In this document: positions 1 to 6,804 of the stretch, piece by piece
Layout: each line of letters opens with the position of its first letter
Numbering within the stretch: position 1 is the stretch's first letter
Assembly: GCA_018058125.1 (NCBI GenBank)
Contig: JAGPCH010000023.1
Span: 1-10,337 of the forward strand
Direction: 5' to 3'
From: Ignavibacteria bacterium
GTDB taxonomy: Bacteria > Bacteroidota > Ignavibacteria > Tepidaquicellales > Tepidaquicellaceae
DNA: 10,337 nucleotides
Notes under the pieces: model-generated
What the model was told of the DNA's origin: nothing
The model's input: only the letters and a program-made list of their open reading frames with translations
The model's database searches: none
Made by a program: the position numbers and the translations under genes

Positions 1-31
1 GTCTTTAGAAGTTCGAATCTTCTACGGGGTA
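1..31 (+). tRNA. 3' end of a tRNA gene, cut by the window edge
   Basis: Bases 7-23 form a perfect T arm: the 5-bp stem AGAAG/CTTCT closes the 7-base loop TTCGAAT, which matches the invariant TTCRANN loop. The next seven bases (24-30, ACGGGGT) fit the 3' strand of an acceptor stem, and A31 would be the discriminator base. CCA is not encoded, so it would be added after transcription. The D arm, anticodon and 5' acceptor strand lie outside the window, so the amino acid cannot be named and pairing of the acceptor stem cannot be tested. Confidence 0.8.
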
Positions 32-41
32 CAGGAAAATG

Positions 42-76
42 AAAACGCTGTTATACAAATATTGAATTGCGTTTTT
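42..76 (+). terminator. possible terminator after the tRNA
   Basis: The 7-bp inverted repeat AAAACGC (42-48) and GCGTTTT (69-75) is followed by one more T, so the right arm doubles as the T tract. The arms enclose a 20-base loop, which is long, and only three pairs are G-C. The position, about ten bases after the tRNA end, favours a terminator, but the structure is weak. Confidence 0.3.
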
Positions 77-708
77 GTATCAACCGAAACAAATACTTTA
101 AGGGGAAGCATTTGTGGCTAAAGACATTAAGTTAACGAACTTTTCGGTGTATTTTTGGAGTCATAAATTTTTGAATTGGGATTATATCTTTTCGATCTTT
201 TTATCAGTCAGGTCTGATAAGTATAGGATTTTATTTCAATAAATTTTTAGCTCTTCAAATTTTTCAACATAATTCATTTTATTTTCTTCAATTAATTCTG
301 TGCAATAATCTATAATTGATTTAACACTTACTGAATGATTGACTTTGTATTCTGTCTTGCTGTTATTGTTCTCTTCCTATAGCTCATCTTCTGTCTTACA
401 ACATTTCGTGCTTTCTGTTTCGATTTAAATAACATCTAACTTTTCAAGTACAGTTATCATTTGTATACGGGACAGCTATGGTTTTTTAAGATAAAAAGAT
501 AACAGATGAGAAGCAGATATTACTTAATGAAGAAATATTTTTACGTCAGTACTAAACCCGGATATAATCATTCTCAGTGTGCATTGTTTTCCAATTGGAA
601 AATTAAAACGCAATAATACCGGAATTGATAGAAGCACAAATTTTTTTGTATTAAAATAAATTTTTAAAATCAATATCTTGATCAAACTTAAAAACTCAAA
701 TAAATTCA
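77..708. other. gene-poor stretch between tRNA and the formylglycine enzyme
   Basis: No intact gene is convincing here. The stretch is very AT-rich. The only structured items are a 7-bp perfect hairpin (TTATCAG/CTGATAA, 201-220, 6-base loop, no following T run) and the apparent decayed minus-strand reading frame at 236-532. The last 100 bases before the start at 709 must hold the promoter of the downstream unit, but no clear TAnnTTTG or -10/-35 pair is visible there. Confidence 0.5.
236..532 (-). pseudogene. decayed C-terminal part of an unidentified protein gene
   Basis: Read on the minus strand in a single frame, this stretch gives protein-like sequence rich in Glu, Lys, Ser and Thr, interrupted by three stops (TAG at 476-478, TAA at 425-427, TAG at 377-379) and ending at a TGA at 236-238. 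Readable pieces are SHLLSFYLKKP, LSRIQMITVLEKLDVI, IETESTKCCKTEDEL and, near the end, IIDYCTELIEENK then MNYVEKFEELKIY, the last with a helical, amphipathic look. No frameshift is needed to join the pieces. I do not recognise the family. The composition is unlike translated AT-rich noise, which would be mostly Ile, Phe, Asn and Lys, so decay of a real gene is the better reading. Chance remains possible. Its place beside a tRNA gene would suit an old insertion, but no mobile-element signature was seen. Confidence 0.35.
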
Positions 709-1674
709 ATGAATGAGACAAAAGAATCTAAAGCTGATTTAAAAGATATGATACATATCCCCGGCGGAAAGTTCATGATGGGATCGGATAAATTTTATCC
801 TGAAGAAAAACCCGAACATGAAGTGACAGTCGATGGATTTATGATGGATAAATATTTAGTAACAAACGAGCAATATGAAAAATTTGTAAATGAAACAGGA
901 TATGTAACTATAGCGGAAAGACCTCTTTTGCCTGAAGATTATCCTACTGTAGATCCTGCTTTGCTGATACCCGGCGCGCTGGTATTTCAGAAGTCACAGG
1001 GTCCGGTAAATCTTAATGACTATCACAACTGGTGGGCATGGGTGCCAGGTACAAGCTGGAAGCATCCGAAAGGACCTGAGAGTTCGCTATCGGGAAAAGA
1101 AAAATATCCAGTAGTTCATATTGCTTTTGAAGATGCGGAATCTTACACAAAATGGATCGGGAAGGAACTTCCATCCGAAGCCGAATGGGAATTTGCAGCA
1201 CGTGGCGGTCTTGATGGAAAGAATTTTATATGGGGCGATACGGATGTTCAATATACTGCGCCGCAGGCTAATACCTGGCAGGGCGAGTTTCCATATCAGA
1301 ATTTACTGGTAGACGAGTATGAAGGCACTTCTCCTGTCGGAGCCTTTGCACCTAATGGTTACGGTCTTTATGACATGGCAGGAAATGTCTGGGAATGGAC
1401 AGATGACTGGTATGTCGCAAATCTTGATGAAAGCGCTGATGAATTTAAATCGTGCTGCACTCCTGCTGTGAATCCGAGAGTTCATTCACCGGGCGGAAGC
1501 TTTGATGTCAGACAGCCGCAGATAAAGATCCCAAGGAAAGTTGTAAAGGGCGGTTCGCATTTATGCGCTCCGAATTACTGTCTGAGATACAGACCTGCAG
1601 CGAGACAGCCGCAGATGATAGATACAGGCATGAGTCATATCGGATTCAGATGCATTGTGAGAAACAGCAAATAA
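709..1674 (+). CDS. formylglycine-generating enzyme (SUMF1/FGE family)
   Basis: This 321-residue protein is a complete FGE-sulfatase domain. Enzymes of this type oxidise a cysteine in the CxPxR motif of sulfatases to C-alpha-formylglycine, using copper and oxygen. The family opening IPGGKFMMGS is at residues 17-26, followed by the SWKHPKGP segment (116-123), LPSEAEWEFAARGG (154-167) and GLYDMAGNVWEWTDDWY (219-235). Near the C-terminus KGGSHLC...YC carries Ser283, Cys286 and Cys291, which line up with human SUMF1 Ser333, Cys336 and Cys341. The catalytic pair is therefore present, which separates it from the many FGE-like proteins that lack these cysteines. There is no signal peptide, so it acts in the cytoplasm on unfolded substrate. 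The start at 709 leaves about 14 residues before the domain; no ribosome site is visible. It is followed after 70 bases by the DUF1254 lipoprotein gene with no terminator between, suggesting co-transcription. No sulfatase is in the window, and the neighbours contain no CxPxR motif, so its target is unknown. Confidence 0.93.
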   Translation: MNETKESKADLKDMIHIPGGKFMMGSDKFYPEEKPEHEVTVDGFMMDKYLVTNEQYEKFVNETGYVTIAERPLLPEDYPTVDPALLIPGALVFQKSQGPVNLNDYHNWWAWVPGTSWKHPKGPESSLSGKEKYPVVHIAFEDAESYTKWIGKELPSEAEWEFAARGGLDGKNFIWGDTDVQYTAPQANTWQGEFPYQNLLVDEYEGTSPVGAFAPNGYGLYDMAGNVWEWTDDWYVANLDESADEFKSCCTPAVNPRVHSPGGSFDVRQPQIKIPRKVVKGGSHLCAPNYCLRYRPAARQPQMIDTGMSHIGFRCIVRNSK

Positions 1675-1744
1675 ACAGGTGAGTTTAATTCAAATTACAT
1701 ATTACAAATTGAGCCATCAAATTGGTTAAAACATTTAAACAATC

Positions 1745-3154
1745 ATGAAAAAAACATTTTTAGTAATACTCATATTAGTCTTATCATTATCCTCATGTGG
1801 AAAAAAAGAAGATTCAACAAAGGTAAAAGATGAAAAATCAACAAATCAGGCAGACGCTACCAAAACATTAGCGAAAGATGCTTATATATATGCATACCCG
1901 ATGGTGCAAATGTACGGAATAATTTATGCTTATAATGTCAATGTGAAGGACCCCGGATACAAAGGACCATTCAATAAAATTGCGAATGTACCGAGAGTAT
2001 TTACACCGGCAGATAAAGCAATAGTTACGCCTAATTCGGATACGCCTTATTCATTTCTGACAATGGATCTAAGAGCCGAACCAATAGTAATAACTGTTCC
2101 TGAAATTCAGAAAGACAGATATTATTCCATTATGTTTTTGGATCTTTATACATACATATATGATGTAGTCGGAAGCCGTACAACCGGAAATGGAGCGGGT
2201 AAATTTATGGTAGTTGGTCCTGACTGGAAAGGCGAGAAGCCCGAAGGTATAGATAAAATTTTAAAATGCGATACTCAATTTTCAATGGCAGTTTTCAGAA
2301 CACAGCTCTTTAATCCTGCCGATATCAAAAATGTGATAAAGATACAGGACCAGTATAAAGCTGAGCCGTTAAGCGCTTATCTTAAAACCTCACCTCCTCC
2401 TGCACCTCCGGCAATTGAGTGGCCTGCATTTGATCCAAAAGTAGCTGAAAGAGAAGGGATGCTTTCTTATCTGAATTTCATTCTTCAATTCTGCCCTGTA
2501 GTTCCTTCTGAAACAAAAATCAGAGCTGATTTTGAAAAGATCGGAATCATTCCGGGAAAACCATTTAATGAAAGTACAAAGGATTTTCCTGAAATTTCAG
2601 CAGGATATACTGTAGCAATGAATACAATGGAAGAAGCGATAAAGAAAGATCTTAAGGATCAAGTTTCATCAGGCGAATTTTTTGGTTCGAGAGAATATTT
2701 AGGAAATAATTATATGAACAGGGCTATCGGCGCAAAGCTGGGAATAGGCGGATTGATAAAGGAAGAAGCTGAATATTTTCCGTATCAGGCGGATGGAAGC
2801 GGACAGCCTATAAATACAGCCGTTAATAATTATGAGGTAACTTTTAAGAAAGGTGAATTCCCTCCGGTAAATGCATTCTGGTCTTTTACAATGTATGACC
2901 AAAAAACCCAGTTACTGATTGAAAATCCGATCAACAGGTATATTATTAATTCTCCGATGCTGCCTCAACTGAAACTGAATGCTGACAGTTCGCTGACAAT
3001 ATATATTCAGAAAGATTCGCCGGGAAAAGATAAAGAATCAAACTGGCTGCCTGCTCCGAACGGTGATGCTTATGTAGTGCTTAGATGTTACTGGCCGAAG
3101 GAAGCAATATTAAACGGGACATGGAAATCTCCGTTAATTACTATAGTTAAGTAA
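1745..3154 (+). CDS. DUF1254/DUF1214 domain lipoprotein
   Basis: This 469-residue protein begins with a lipoprotein signal peptide (MKKTFLVILILVLSLSSC, lipobox LSSC, lipidated Cys18), so it should be anchored on the periplasmic face of a membrane or on the cell surface. Residues about 45-210 match DUF1254 (AYIYAYPMVQMYG, VTPNSDTPYS, DRYYSIMFLDLYTY), and residues about 355-455 match DUF1214 (FPPVNAFWSFTMYD, NRYIINS, NWLPAPNGD). A proline-rich linker (SPPPAPPAIEWP, 216-227) joins the halves. The two-domain order and length are normal for the family, whose biochemical role is not established. The start has a good signal peptide immediately after it. It probably shares a transcript with the upstream formylglycine enzyme, and a strong terminator lies just downstream. 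None of its few cysteines sits in a CxPxR motif, so it is not itself an obvious substrate of that enzyme. Confidence 0.9.
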   Translation: MKKTFLVILILVLSLSSCGKKEDSTKVKDEKSTNQADATKTLAKDAYIYAYPMVQMYGIIYAYNVNVKDPGYKGPFNKIANVPRVFTPADKAIVTPNSDTPYSFLTMDLRAEPIVITVPEIQKDRYYSIMFLDLYTYIYDVVGSRTTGNGAGKFMVVGPDWKGEKPEGIDKILKCDTQFSMAVFRTQLFNPADIKNVIKIQDQYKAEPLSAYLKTSPPPAPPAIEWPAFDPKVAEREGMLSYLNFILQFCPVVPSETKIRADFEKIGIIPGKPFNESTKDFPEISAGYTVAMNTMEEAIKKDLKDQVSSGEFFGSREYLGNNYMNRAIGAKLGIGGLIKEEAEYFPYQADGSGQPINTAVNNYEVTFKKGEFPPVNAFWSFTMYDQKTQLLIENPINRYIINSPMLPQLKLNADSSLTIYIQKDSPGKDKESNWLPAPNGDAYVVLRCYWPKEAILNGTWKSPLITIVK

Positions 3155-3174
3155 TAAATTATAGCATTAATTCT

Positions 3175-3218
3175 AACAGACTGATCAGTTTTAAACGGCT
3201 ATCAGTCTGTTTTTTTTT
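3175..3218 (+). terminator. strong intrinsic terminator after the DUF1254 gene
   Basis: A perfect 11-bp stem, AACAGACTGAT (3175-3185) and ATCAGTCTGTT (3201-3211), encloses a 15-base loop and runs straight into nine T residues (3210-3218). It lies 21 bases after the stop codon, on the coding strand. It should end the formylglycine enzyme/DUF1254 transcript and so gives the next gene its own promoter, which must fit into the 33 bases before 3252 or be fed by read-through. Confidence 0.9.
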
Positions 3219-3251
3219 ATATAATTTCTTAAATGTTCAAAATTTAAAATT

Positions 3252-4292
3252 ATGAAAAAAATAAAATACATTTTTACATTTACAATTTTTTTGTTAATAT
3301 CAGTTGGGTCTGTAAAAGCACAGGGATTTGATACGCTTAAGGGAGCTTCACCGTTTACTGCAGGACATTATGTGCCGGGTATATGGGATATCAGAGATTA
3401 CGCAACGCCTGCTCCGGGATTTTATATACTGGATTACAATCTGTTTCTCAGCGGAAAAAAATTCTTCGACAGTGACGGGAATCAGGTAACGGAGATTGTC
3501 CGGTCTAACAGTACTACTACTCTGGATATTGATGTAAGCGGATATGTCAACATTCCGACATTTTTTTATGCATCAGATTTTAAAATATTAGGCGGAACTT
3601 ATATTGCAGGAATAACTCCTCCTTACAGTACTGTAAACATGGATTTTGCATATGATGCCATTGCTACTGTTCTGAGAGATACATTAACCAAATCAGAAAC
3701 TATAACGGGAAATATTAGCGGATTCAGCGATATGACATTCCTTCCTTTTGGATTAAGCTGGGCTTCGGATATTTTAAATCTTACAGTTGCTTATTCACTT
3801 ACAGCTCCAACAGGAAGTTACACTCCCGGCGGAAGTGACAATGTAGGATATGGATACTGGACTAATATGTTCCAGGCATTCGGATATATTTATCCGATGA
3901 AAATTAAAGGAAAGCCAAGTCAGGCAATGGCAATAATGGGATCATTGACTTATGAGATCAACAGTAAAATTAAAGATGTGAATGTCGCACCCGGAAACAG
4001 GCTTACAGTTGAATACGGAATTAGTCAGTATTTAAGCCCGGGATTTGAAGTTGGATTCATGGGTGGTAATAATTTTCAGATCACAGATGATAAGGGAAGT
4101 GATGTCTGGTGGAATGCTTCAGTACTTGATCAGATGGGGTATATAGGATTTCAGGTTGCAGGCTGGCCGGTAGCAAATAAACTTTACACCTCGGTTAAAT
4201 ACAATATTGAATACGGGTTAAGACAAAGATTAAAACAGGATATGATCTTACTGAATATTATTTATGCTCCGGGATGGCTGTCCGGTAAATAA
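3252..4292 (+). CDS. outer-membrane beta-barrel, phenol MetA-like transporter family
   Basis: This 346-residue protein has a classical signal peptide with a likely cut after VKA (residue 23). The mature part resembles the 'putative MetA-pathway of phenol degradation' family (Phenol_MetA_deg, PF13557), annotated as outer-membrane transporters. It opens with GASPFTAGHYVPG (31-43) and APGFYILDYNLFLSG (54-68), and has the typical middle segment FLPFGLSWASD (163-173) followed by APTGSYTPGGSDNVGYGYW (185-203). Alternating hydrophobic strands and many aromatic residues throughout suit a beta-barrel. The C-terminus (IIYAPGWLSGK) does not end in the aromatic residue common in barrels. Substrate is unknown. 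It sits 33 bases beyond the terminator of the DUF1254 gene, so it may be regulated separately, although the same orientation hints at a shared envelope function. Confidence 0.75.
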   Translation: MKKIKYIFTFTIFLLISVGSVKAQGFDTLKGASPFTAGHYVPGIWDIRDYATPAPGFYILDYNLFLSGKKFFDSDGNQVTEIVRSNSTTTLDIDVSGYVNIPTFFYASDFKILGGTYIAGITPPYSTVNMDFAYDAIATVLRDTLTKSETITGNISGFSDMTFLPFGLSWASDILNLTVAYSLTAPTGSYTPGGSDNVGYGYWTNMFQAFGYIYPMKIKGKPSQAMAIMGSLTYEINSKIKDVNVAPGNRLTVEYGISQYLSPGFEVGFMGGNNFQITDDKGSDVWWNASVLDQMGYIGFQVAGWPVANKLYTSVKYNIEYGLRQRLKQDMILLNIIYAPGWLSGK

Positions 4293-4361
4293 GTTTGTAA
4301 AGGTTGTAAAGTTTTTAAAATTTGTAAAATGAATTTTAAGTTAAACTTCCTTTACAAACTT
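4291..4361. repeat. nested inverted repeat between convergent genes
   Basis: A perfect 13-bp inverted repeat, AAGTTTGTAAAGG (4291-4303) and CCTTTACAAACTT (4349-4361), encloses a second 8-bp one, TTAAAATT (4315-4322) and AATTTTAA (4332-4339). The motif TTGTAAA recurs three times on the left side. The left arm begins within the stop codon of the barrel gene, and the right arm lies 25 bases before the stop of the convergent exporter gene. It could act as a bidirectional terminator, or be a copy of a small dispersed palindrome. T runs are short, so the terminator role is uncertain. Confidence 0.6.
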
Positions 4362-4386
4362 TAAAAATTTTATGAACTTTATGAAC

Positions 4387-4881
4387 TCACTCCAACCCTA
4401 ATGCTTTTTCTTCCTTCGACTCTTCTCTGTAAATTAATTTTAAAACAGCAAGTCCGAGTGCAAATCCAATAGCTATTACAAACGAAATTATAATAACCAT
4501 AGCGGTATTGGCTGCTAAATCTGTTGCAGCTTTCGAAAGATCATCTCCGCTTAAAGTAGTAACTTTTCTAAGATCGTTTAGCATGCTGAACATTGAAACC
4601 GAAGCCCATTGAGGAAGCACTGCACATATCAGAACTATGGGCGGTACCTTCTGACTTCGGATCATCAAACCGGCTAACAATACTATAATAAAAGCTGCAA
4701 CCAATGTAGCCCAGTTGACACTAAGACCTGCATTCTGCAAAAAGTCTCTTGTGAGTACACCTGTAAATCCGCAGATGAAAGTCGGTATGATGTATTTAAA
4801 AGGAGTTGAATTTAATATACACATACATGTCGCGAAAAATGCTGACCACATGCCGATTGTTAATATATCCTGAATATTCAT
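4387..4881 (-). CDS. ThrE-type exporter, small C-terminal subunit (YjjB-like)
   Basis: This 164-residue membrane protein resembles ThrE_2 (PF12821), the C-terminal half of threonine/serine exporters, here a separate gene as in the E. coli YjjP-YjjB pair (YjjB is similar in length). Hydrophobic segments lie at about residues 7-25, 29-46, 54-74, 79-98 and 126-150. The tail is short and charged (YREESKEEKALGLE). The start is 19 bases after the stop of the larger subunit gene on the same strand, so the two are translated from one message and should form one complex in the inner membrane. Substrate cannot be read from sequence: relatives export threonine and serine (ThrE) or succinate (YjjPB). In place of the Pro-Gly pairs I expect in this family, it has VPPIVLICAVLPQW (79-92). 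Confidence 0.82.
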   Translation of the reverse strand: MNIQDILTIGMWSAFFATCMCILNSTPFKYIIPTFICGFTGVLTRDFLQNAGLSVNWATLVAAFIIVLLAGLMIRSQKVPPIVLICAVLPQWASVSMFSMLNDLRKVTTLSGDDLSKAATDLAANTAMVIIISFVIAIGFALGLAVLKLIYREESKEEKALGLE

Positions 4882-4900
4882 ATTTAATTTTTCTGAGTGA

Positions 4901-5680
4901 TTAAATTTTTATAAAGGTATAAGCTATTAAAATTACAAACGCCAAAATTACAAATAAGAAAAAGGCATTTAACATTCTCTGCAGTCCAATAAAAATATAT
5001 CTCTGTTTTGTAAAATCCACGAAGCCATTTATCATAAGAAGTCCGGGTACAAGATAGATCAGACAGGCAATCAGCGTCGGTACATCAGCTTCTCCTATGC
5101 CAAGATGGAGAAAAACACTGGTGATCCCGGCAGATATTAAACCGCAAATAAATGTAGTATGACTGTCCCTGAAATCTTTTTTCTGAAGTTGAATTCTGAT
5201 AGTTTGTCCAATTACTGCCGCTAAAAATACCACTAATACACTCTCTATTTTTCCATGATGAAAAAGTGAGTAAAAGGCTGCAGCCAATCCGGCTACTAAA
5301 ATAAAAACAAAATGGGAATGTATCGGAGGTGCTTGCGAAAGTGATTTTAATCCGGCATCAACTTCTGAAATAGGTATTTTACCATCTCTGACTTTTTCAG
5401 AAAGTTCTATCACATTTGAAACGGCTGTAAGACTTGTTCCTACCGGTCCCACTGATTTTAAAAATGTTTTTGTAATACCGTTATCATTATAGCTGATGAC
5501 AATATTGTCAAGTCTCCACATTATATCAATATCGGTTATCTGAACTTTCCCGATGATGTTACGGAAAGTCCTGTCTGCCATAGTAGTGGATCCTCCGAGA
5601 TGAAGAACCTGCTGAGCCGCATTGATAGCGGTTTCAATTGATTTGTTTAAATCTGTGCCTGTTTGAATATCCGGTGACAT
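4901..5680 (-). CDS. ThrE-type exporter, large N-terminal subunit (YjjP-like)
   Basis: This 259-residue protein matches the ThrE/DUF1212 family (PF06738), close in length to E. coli YjjP. Residues 1-120 are a soluble, probably cytoplasmic domain that includes the Gly-Gly-Ser-Thr-Thr segment at 29-33 and the helical stretch before HSHFVFIL. Residues about 121-257 hold roughly five membrane segments, with the conserved YLVPGLLMINGFVD (209-222) near the fourth. It is the first gene of a two-gene operon with the YjjB-like subunit, 19 bases downstream. The start at 5680 has no clear ribosome site, only AT-rich leader. Substrate is not predictable beyond a small amino or carboxylic acid. Confidence 0.87.
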   Translation of the reverse strand: MSPDIQTGTDLNKSIETAINAAQQVLHLGGSTTMADRTFRNIIGKVQITDIDIMWRLDNIVISYNDNGITKTFLKSVGPVGTSLTAVSNVIELSEKVRDGKIPISEVDAGLKSLSQAPPIHSHFVFILVAGLAAAFYSLFHHGKIESVLVVFLAAVIGQTIRIQLQKKDFRDSHTTFICGLISAGITSVFLHLGIGEADVPTLIACLIYLVPGLLMINGFVDFTKQRYIFIGLQRMLNAFFLFVILAFVILIAYTFIKI

Positions 5681-5693
5681 ATAAATAAATTTG
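5662..5693 (+). promoter_or_regulatory. candidate Bacteroidota-type promoter reading rightward
   Basis: TTTG at 5662-5665, exactly 20 bases, then TAAATTTG at 5686-5693 fits the Bacteroidota consensus (-33 TTTG, 19-21 bases, -7 TAnnTTTG). It overlaps the start of the minus-strand ThrE large-subunit gene and points toward the DUF202 gene, which would then have a leader of about 300 bases. AT-rich DNA yields such matches by chance. Confidence 0.3.
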
Positions 5694-6001
5694 CTTTTGT
5701 ATTTTACTGATCTTTTTAAGTAGTGTGTAAATTAAGTTTAAATAATTTTAATTAATATGAATAAAACCAAATAGCCGAAACTTGATTTTTATAAAGCTAA
5801 TGGTCTGAAATTAAATTAATATCCGGAATTATAAAAATTGTTTCAGATCAAAAATATTCTTTCACAATAACAATTTAAGCTATATTTAAAAATTAAATTA
5901 CAGAGTAATTCATTTAATGTTTTCAGTTATTTTTAAATAATGTAATCCTTATTTTCCGTAAAAATTAAAATACGTTAAAAATCATTATTTAATAATCTAT
6001 T
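5681..6001. other. AT-rich divergent intergenic region
   Basis: This gap separates the divergent ThrE operon and DUF202 gene and must carry the promoters of both. No coding potential was seen. Visible items are the inverted repeat TCTGAAA (5804-5810) and TTTCAGA (5841-5847), 30 bases apart, which could be an operator or chance; a weak leftward -7 match (TATTTTTG, minus strand of 5849-5856) without a well-spaced -33; and the AT palindrome at 5984-5996 just before the DUF202 start. Confidence 0.4.
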
Positions 6002-6433
6002 ATGCAGGACCAATTACAGAAAGATCAGCAACAGTTTGAAAGTGAATTAAAGGTATCCGATAAATTAGCTATCGGCAGAACCGAACTTGCTCAGGAAAGA
6101 ACATTGATGGCTACAGTAAGAACTTCTGTATCTCTGATCAGTTTCGGATTTACTATAGCAAAGTTTTTTCAGGATCTTAAGACAATGAAAATTCTTGGAG
6201 ATGGAACTAATGTACCGTCAAGCAGGATTGGTCTTTGGCTTGTTATCATAGGTACTCTTTACATTATAGCATCATCAATTCAACATAGGTTGGTATTGAA
6301 ATCCCTCCACTATGAAGGAGAAAAAAAAAGAATATCATTTACTTTTATATTAGCTGTTCTTGTAGCGCTGCTGGGTGTCAGTCTGACAGTATCTTTCTAT
6401 TCCGATATATTTTCTCTTGGACTGAATAAATAG
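6002..6433 (+). CDS. DUF202 family inner-membrane protein (YidH-like)
   Basis: This 143-residue protein carries the DUF202 (PF02656) signature at residues 29-56: ELAQERTLMATVRTS followed by a first membrane segment ending in FTIAKFF. Two more hydrophobic segments follow at about 77-95 and 112-132, giving the three-helix layout normal for the family. The N-terminal 25 residues are polar and glutamine-rich. The function of the family is not established; members are small inner-membrane proteins. It stands alone on the plus strand. Its stop codon abuts, without a gap, the end of the decayed MscS fragment on the other strand, and no terminator is visible after it. Confidence 0.85.
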   Translation: MQDQLQKDQQQFESELKVSDKLAIGRTELAQERTLMATVRTSVSLISFGFTIAKFFQDLKTMKILGDGTNVPSSRIGLWLVIIGTLYIIASSIQHRLVLKSLHYEGEKKRISFTFILAVLVALLGVSLTVSFYSDIFSLGLNK

Positions 6434-6681
6434 CTAGTCTTTTTCTTTAGAAGGTAATTTTCTTTGCTCTGATCCAGAACAACCTGCAGAACGGAATAGT
6501 AATATTATTATCTCTGAAGATTCTGATGATCTCATATCTGATGTTACTTTTTGTCGTTTCAATTCTGAATAAATTATGACTCCAGAATAATAATTGAAAA
6601 TACTAATTGAAAATCCAGTGCTGAATCTCCGAAATCATGAAATATAACAATAGGTTTATATTTTTCTCCAAAAATATATTT
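6434..6681 (-). pseudogene. wreck of an MscS-type mechanosensitive channel, C-terminal domain
   Basis: On the minus strand three frames join to give the C-terminal alpha/beta domain of an MscS-family channel. The first piece (about 6681-6604) reads FGEKYKPIVIFHDFGDSALDFQL, the equivalent of the family segment around FGDSSLxFEL. The second (6599-6489) reads FQLLFWSHNLFRIETTKSN then IRYEIIRIFRDNNITIPF, matching the family's final helix and the IPFPQ motif. The third (6487-6437) gives a 17-residue polar tail ending in KEKD and the TAG at 6434-6436. A 13-bp tandem duplication (6591-6616) causes the first frameshift, and one net base change at about 6488 causes the second. The pore helix and everything upstream are missing, so it cannot make a channel. 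It is not a copy of the intact channel gene next door, whose equivalent segment reads SLDDFYVSYQINAF. How far the fragment extended beyond 6681 is unclear. Confidence 0.75.
6591..6616. repeat. 13-bp tandem duplication inside the MscS remnant
   Basis: The unit TAATTGAAAATAC (6591-6603) is followed directly by TAATTGAAAATCC (6604-6616), differing at one base. Removing one unit restores a continuous reading frame across the MscS remnant, so the duplication is probably a replication-slippage event that broke the gene or followed its loss. Confidence 0.8.
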
Positions 6682-6804
6682 CCTAATAATACTGCAAATA
6701 TAAATATAATTCTTCCTACAGTTAGAGAAAAATCCTAATAATGTAAAAGATCTATATTGAAAATTTTCGTTCTTGATAAACTTGATTTACTATTTATTCT
6801 GATC

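Noticed and set aside
201..220. Perfect 7-bp hairpin TTATCAG/CTGATAA as a terminator.
   Set aside because: No T run follows on either strand and no gene ends just before it; left as an unexplained small palindrome.
114..242. Small plus-strand reading frame starting GTG, preceded by an AGGGGA-like purine run.
   Set aside because: Only about 42 codons, aromatic-rich as expected from AT-rich noise, no recognisable family, and other genes here do not use Shine-Dalgarno sites.
524..721. 65-residue minus-strand reading frame upstream of and in frame with the decayed region.
   Set aside because: Composition is Leu/Ile/Phe-rich like translated AT-rich intergenic DNA, and it overlaps the start of the formylglycine enzyme. 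It could be the upstream part of the same dead gene, but nothing supports that.
1454..1468. Cys-Cys-Thr-Pro-Ala in the formylglycine enzyme as a possible self-modification motif.
   Set aside because: The sulfatase motif needs Arg two residues after Pro (CxPxR), but here the sequence is CTPAV. The double cysteine followed by NPR also looks like part of the normal enzyme family sequence.
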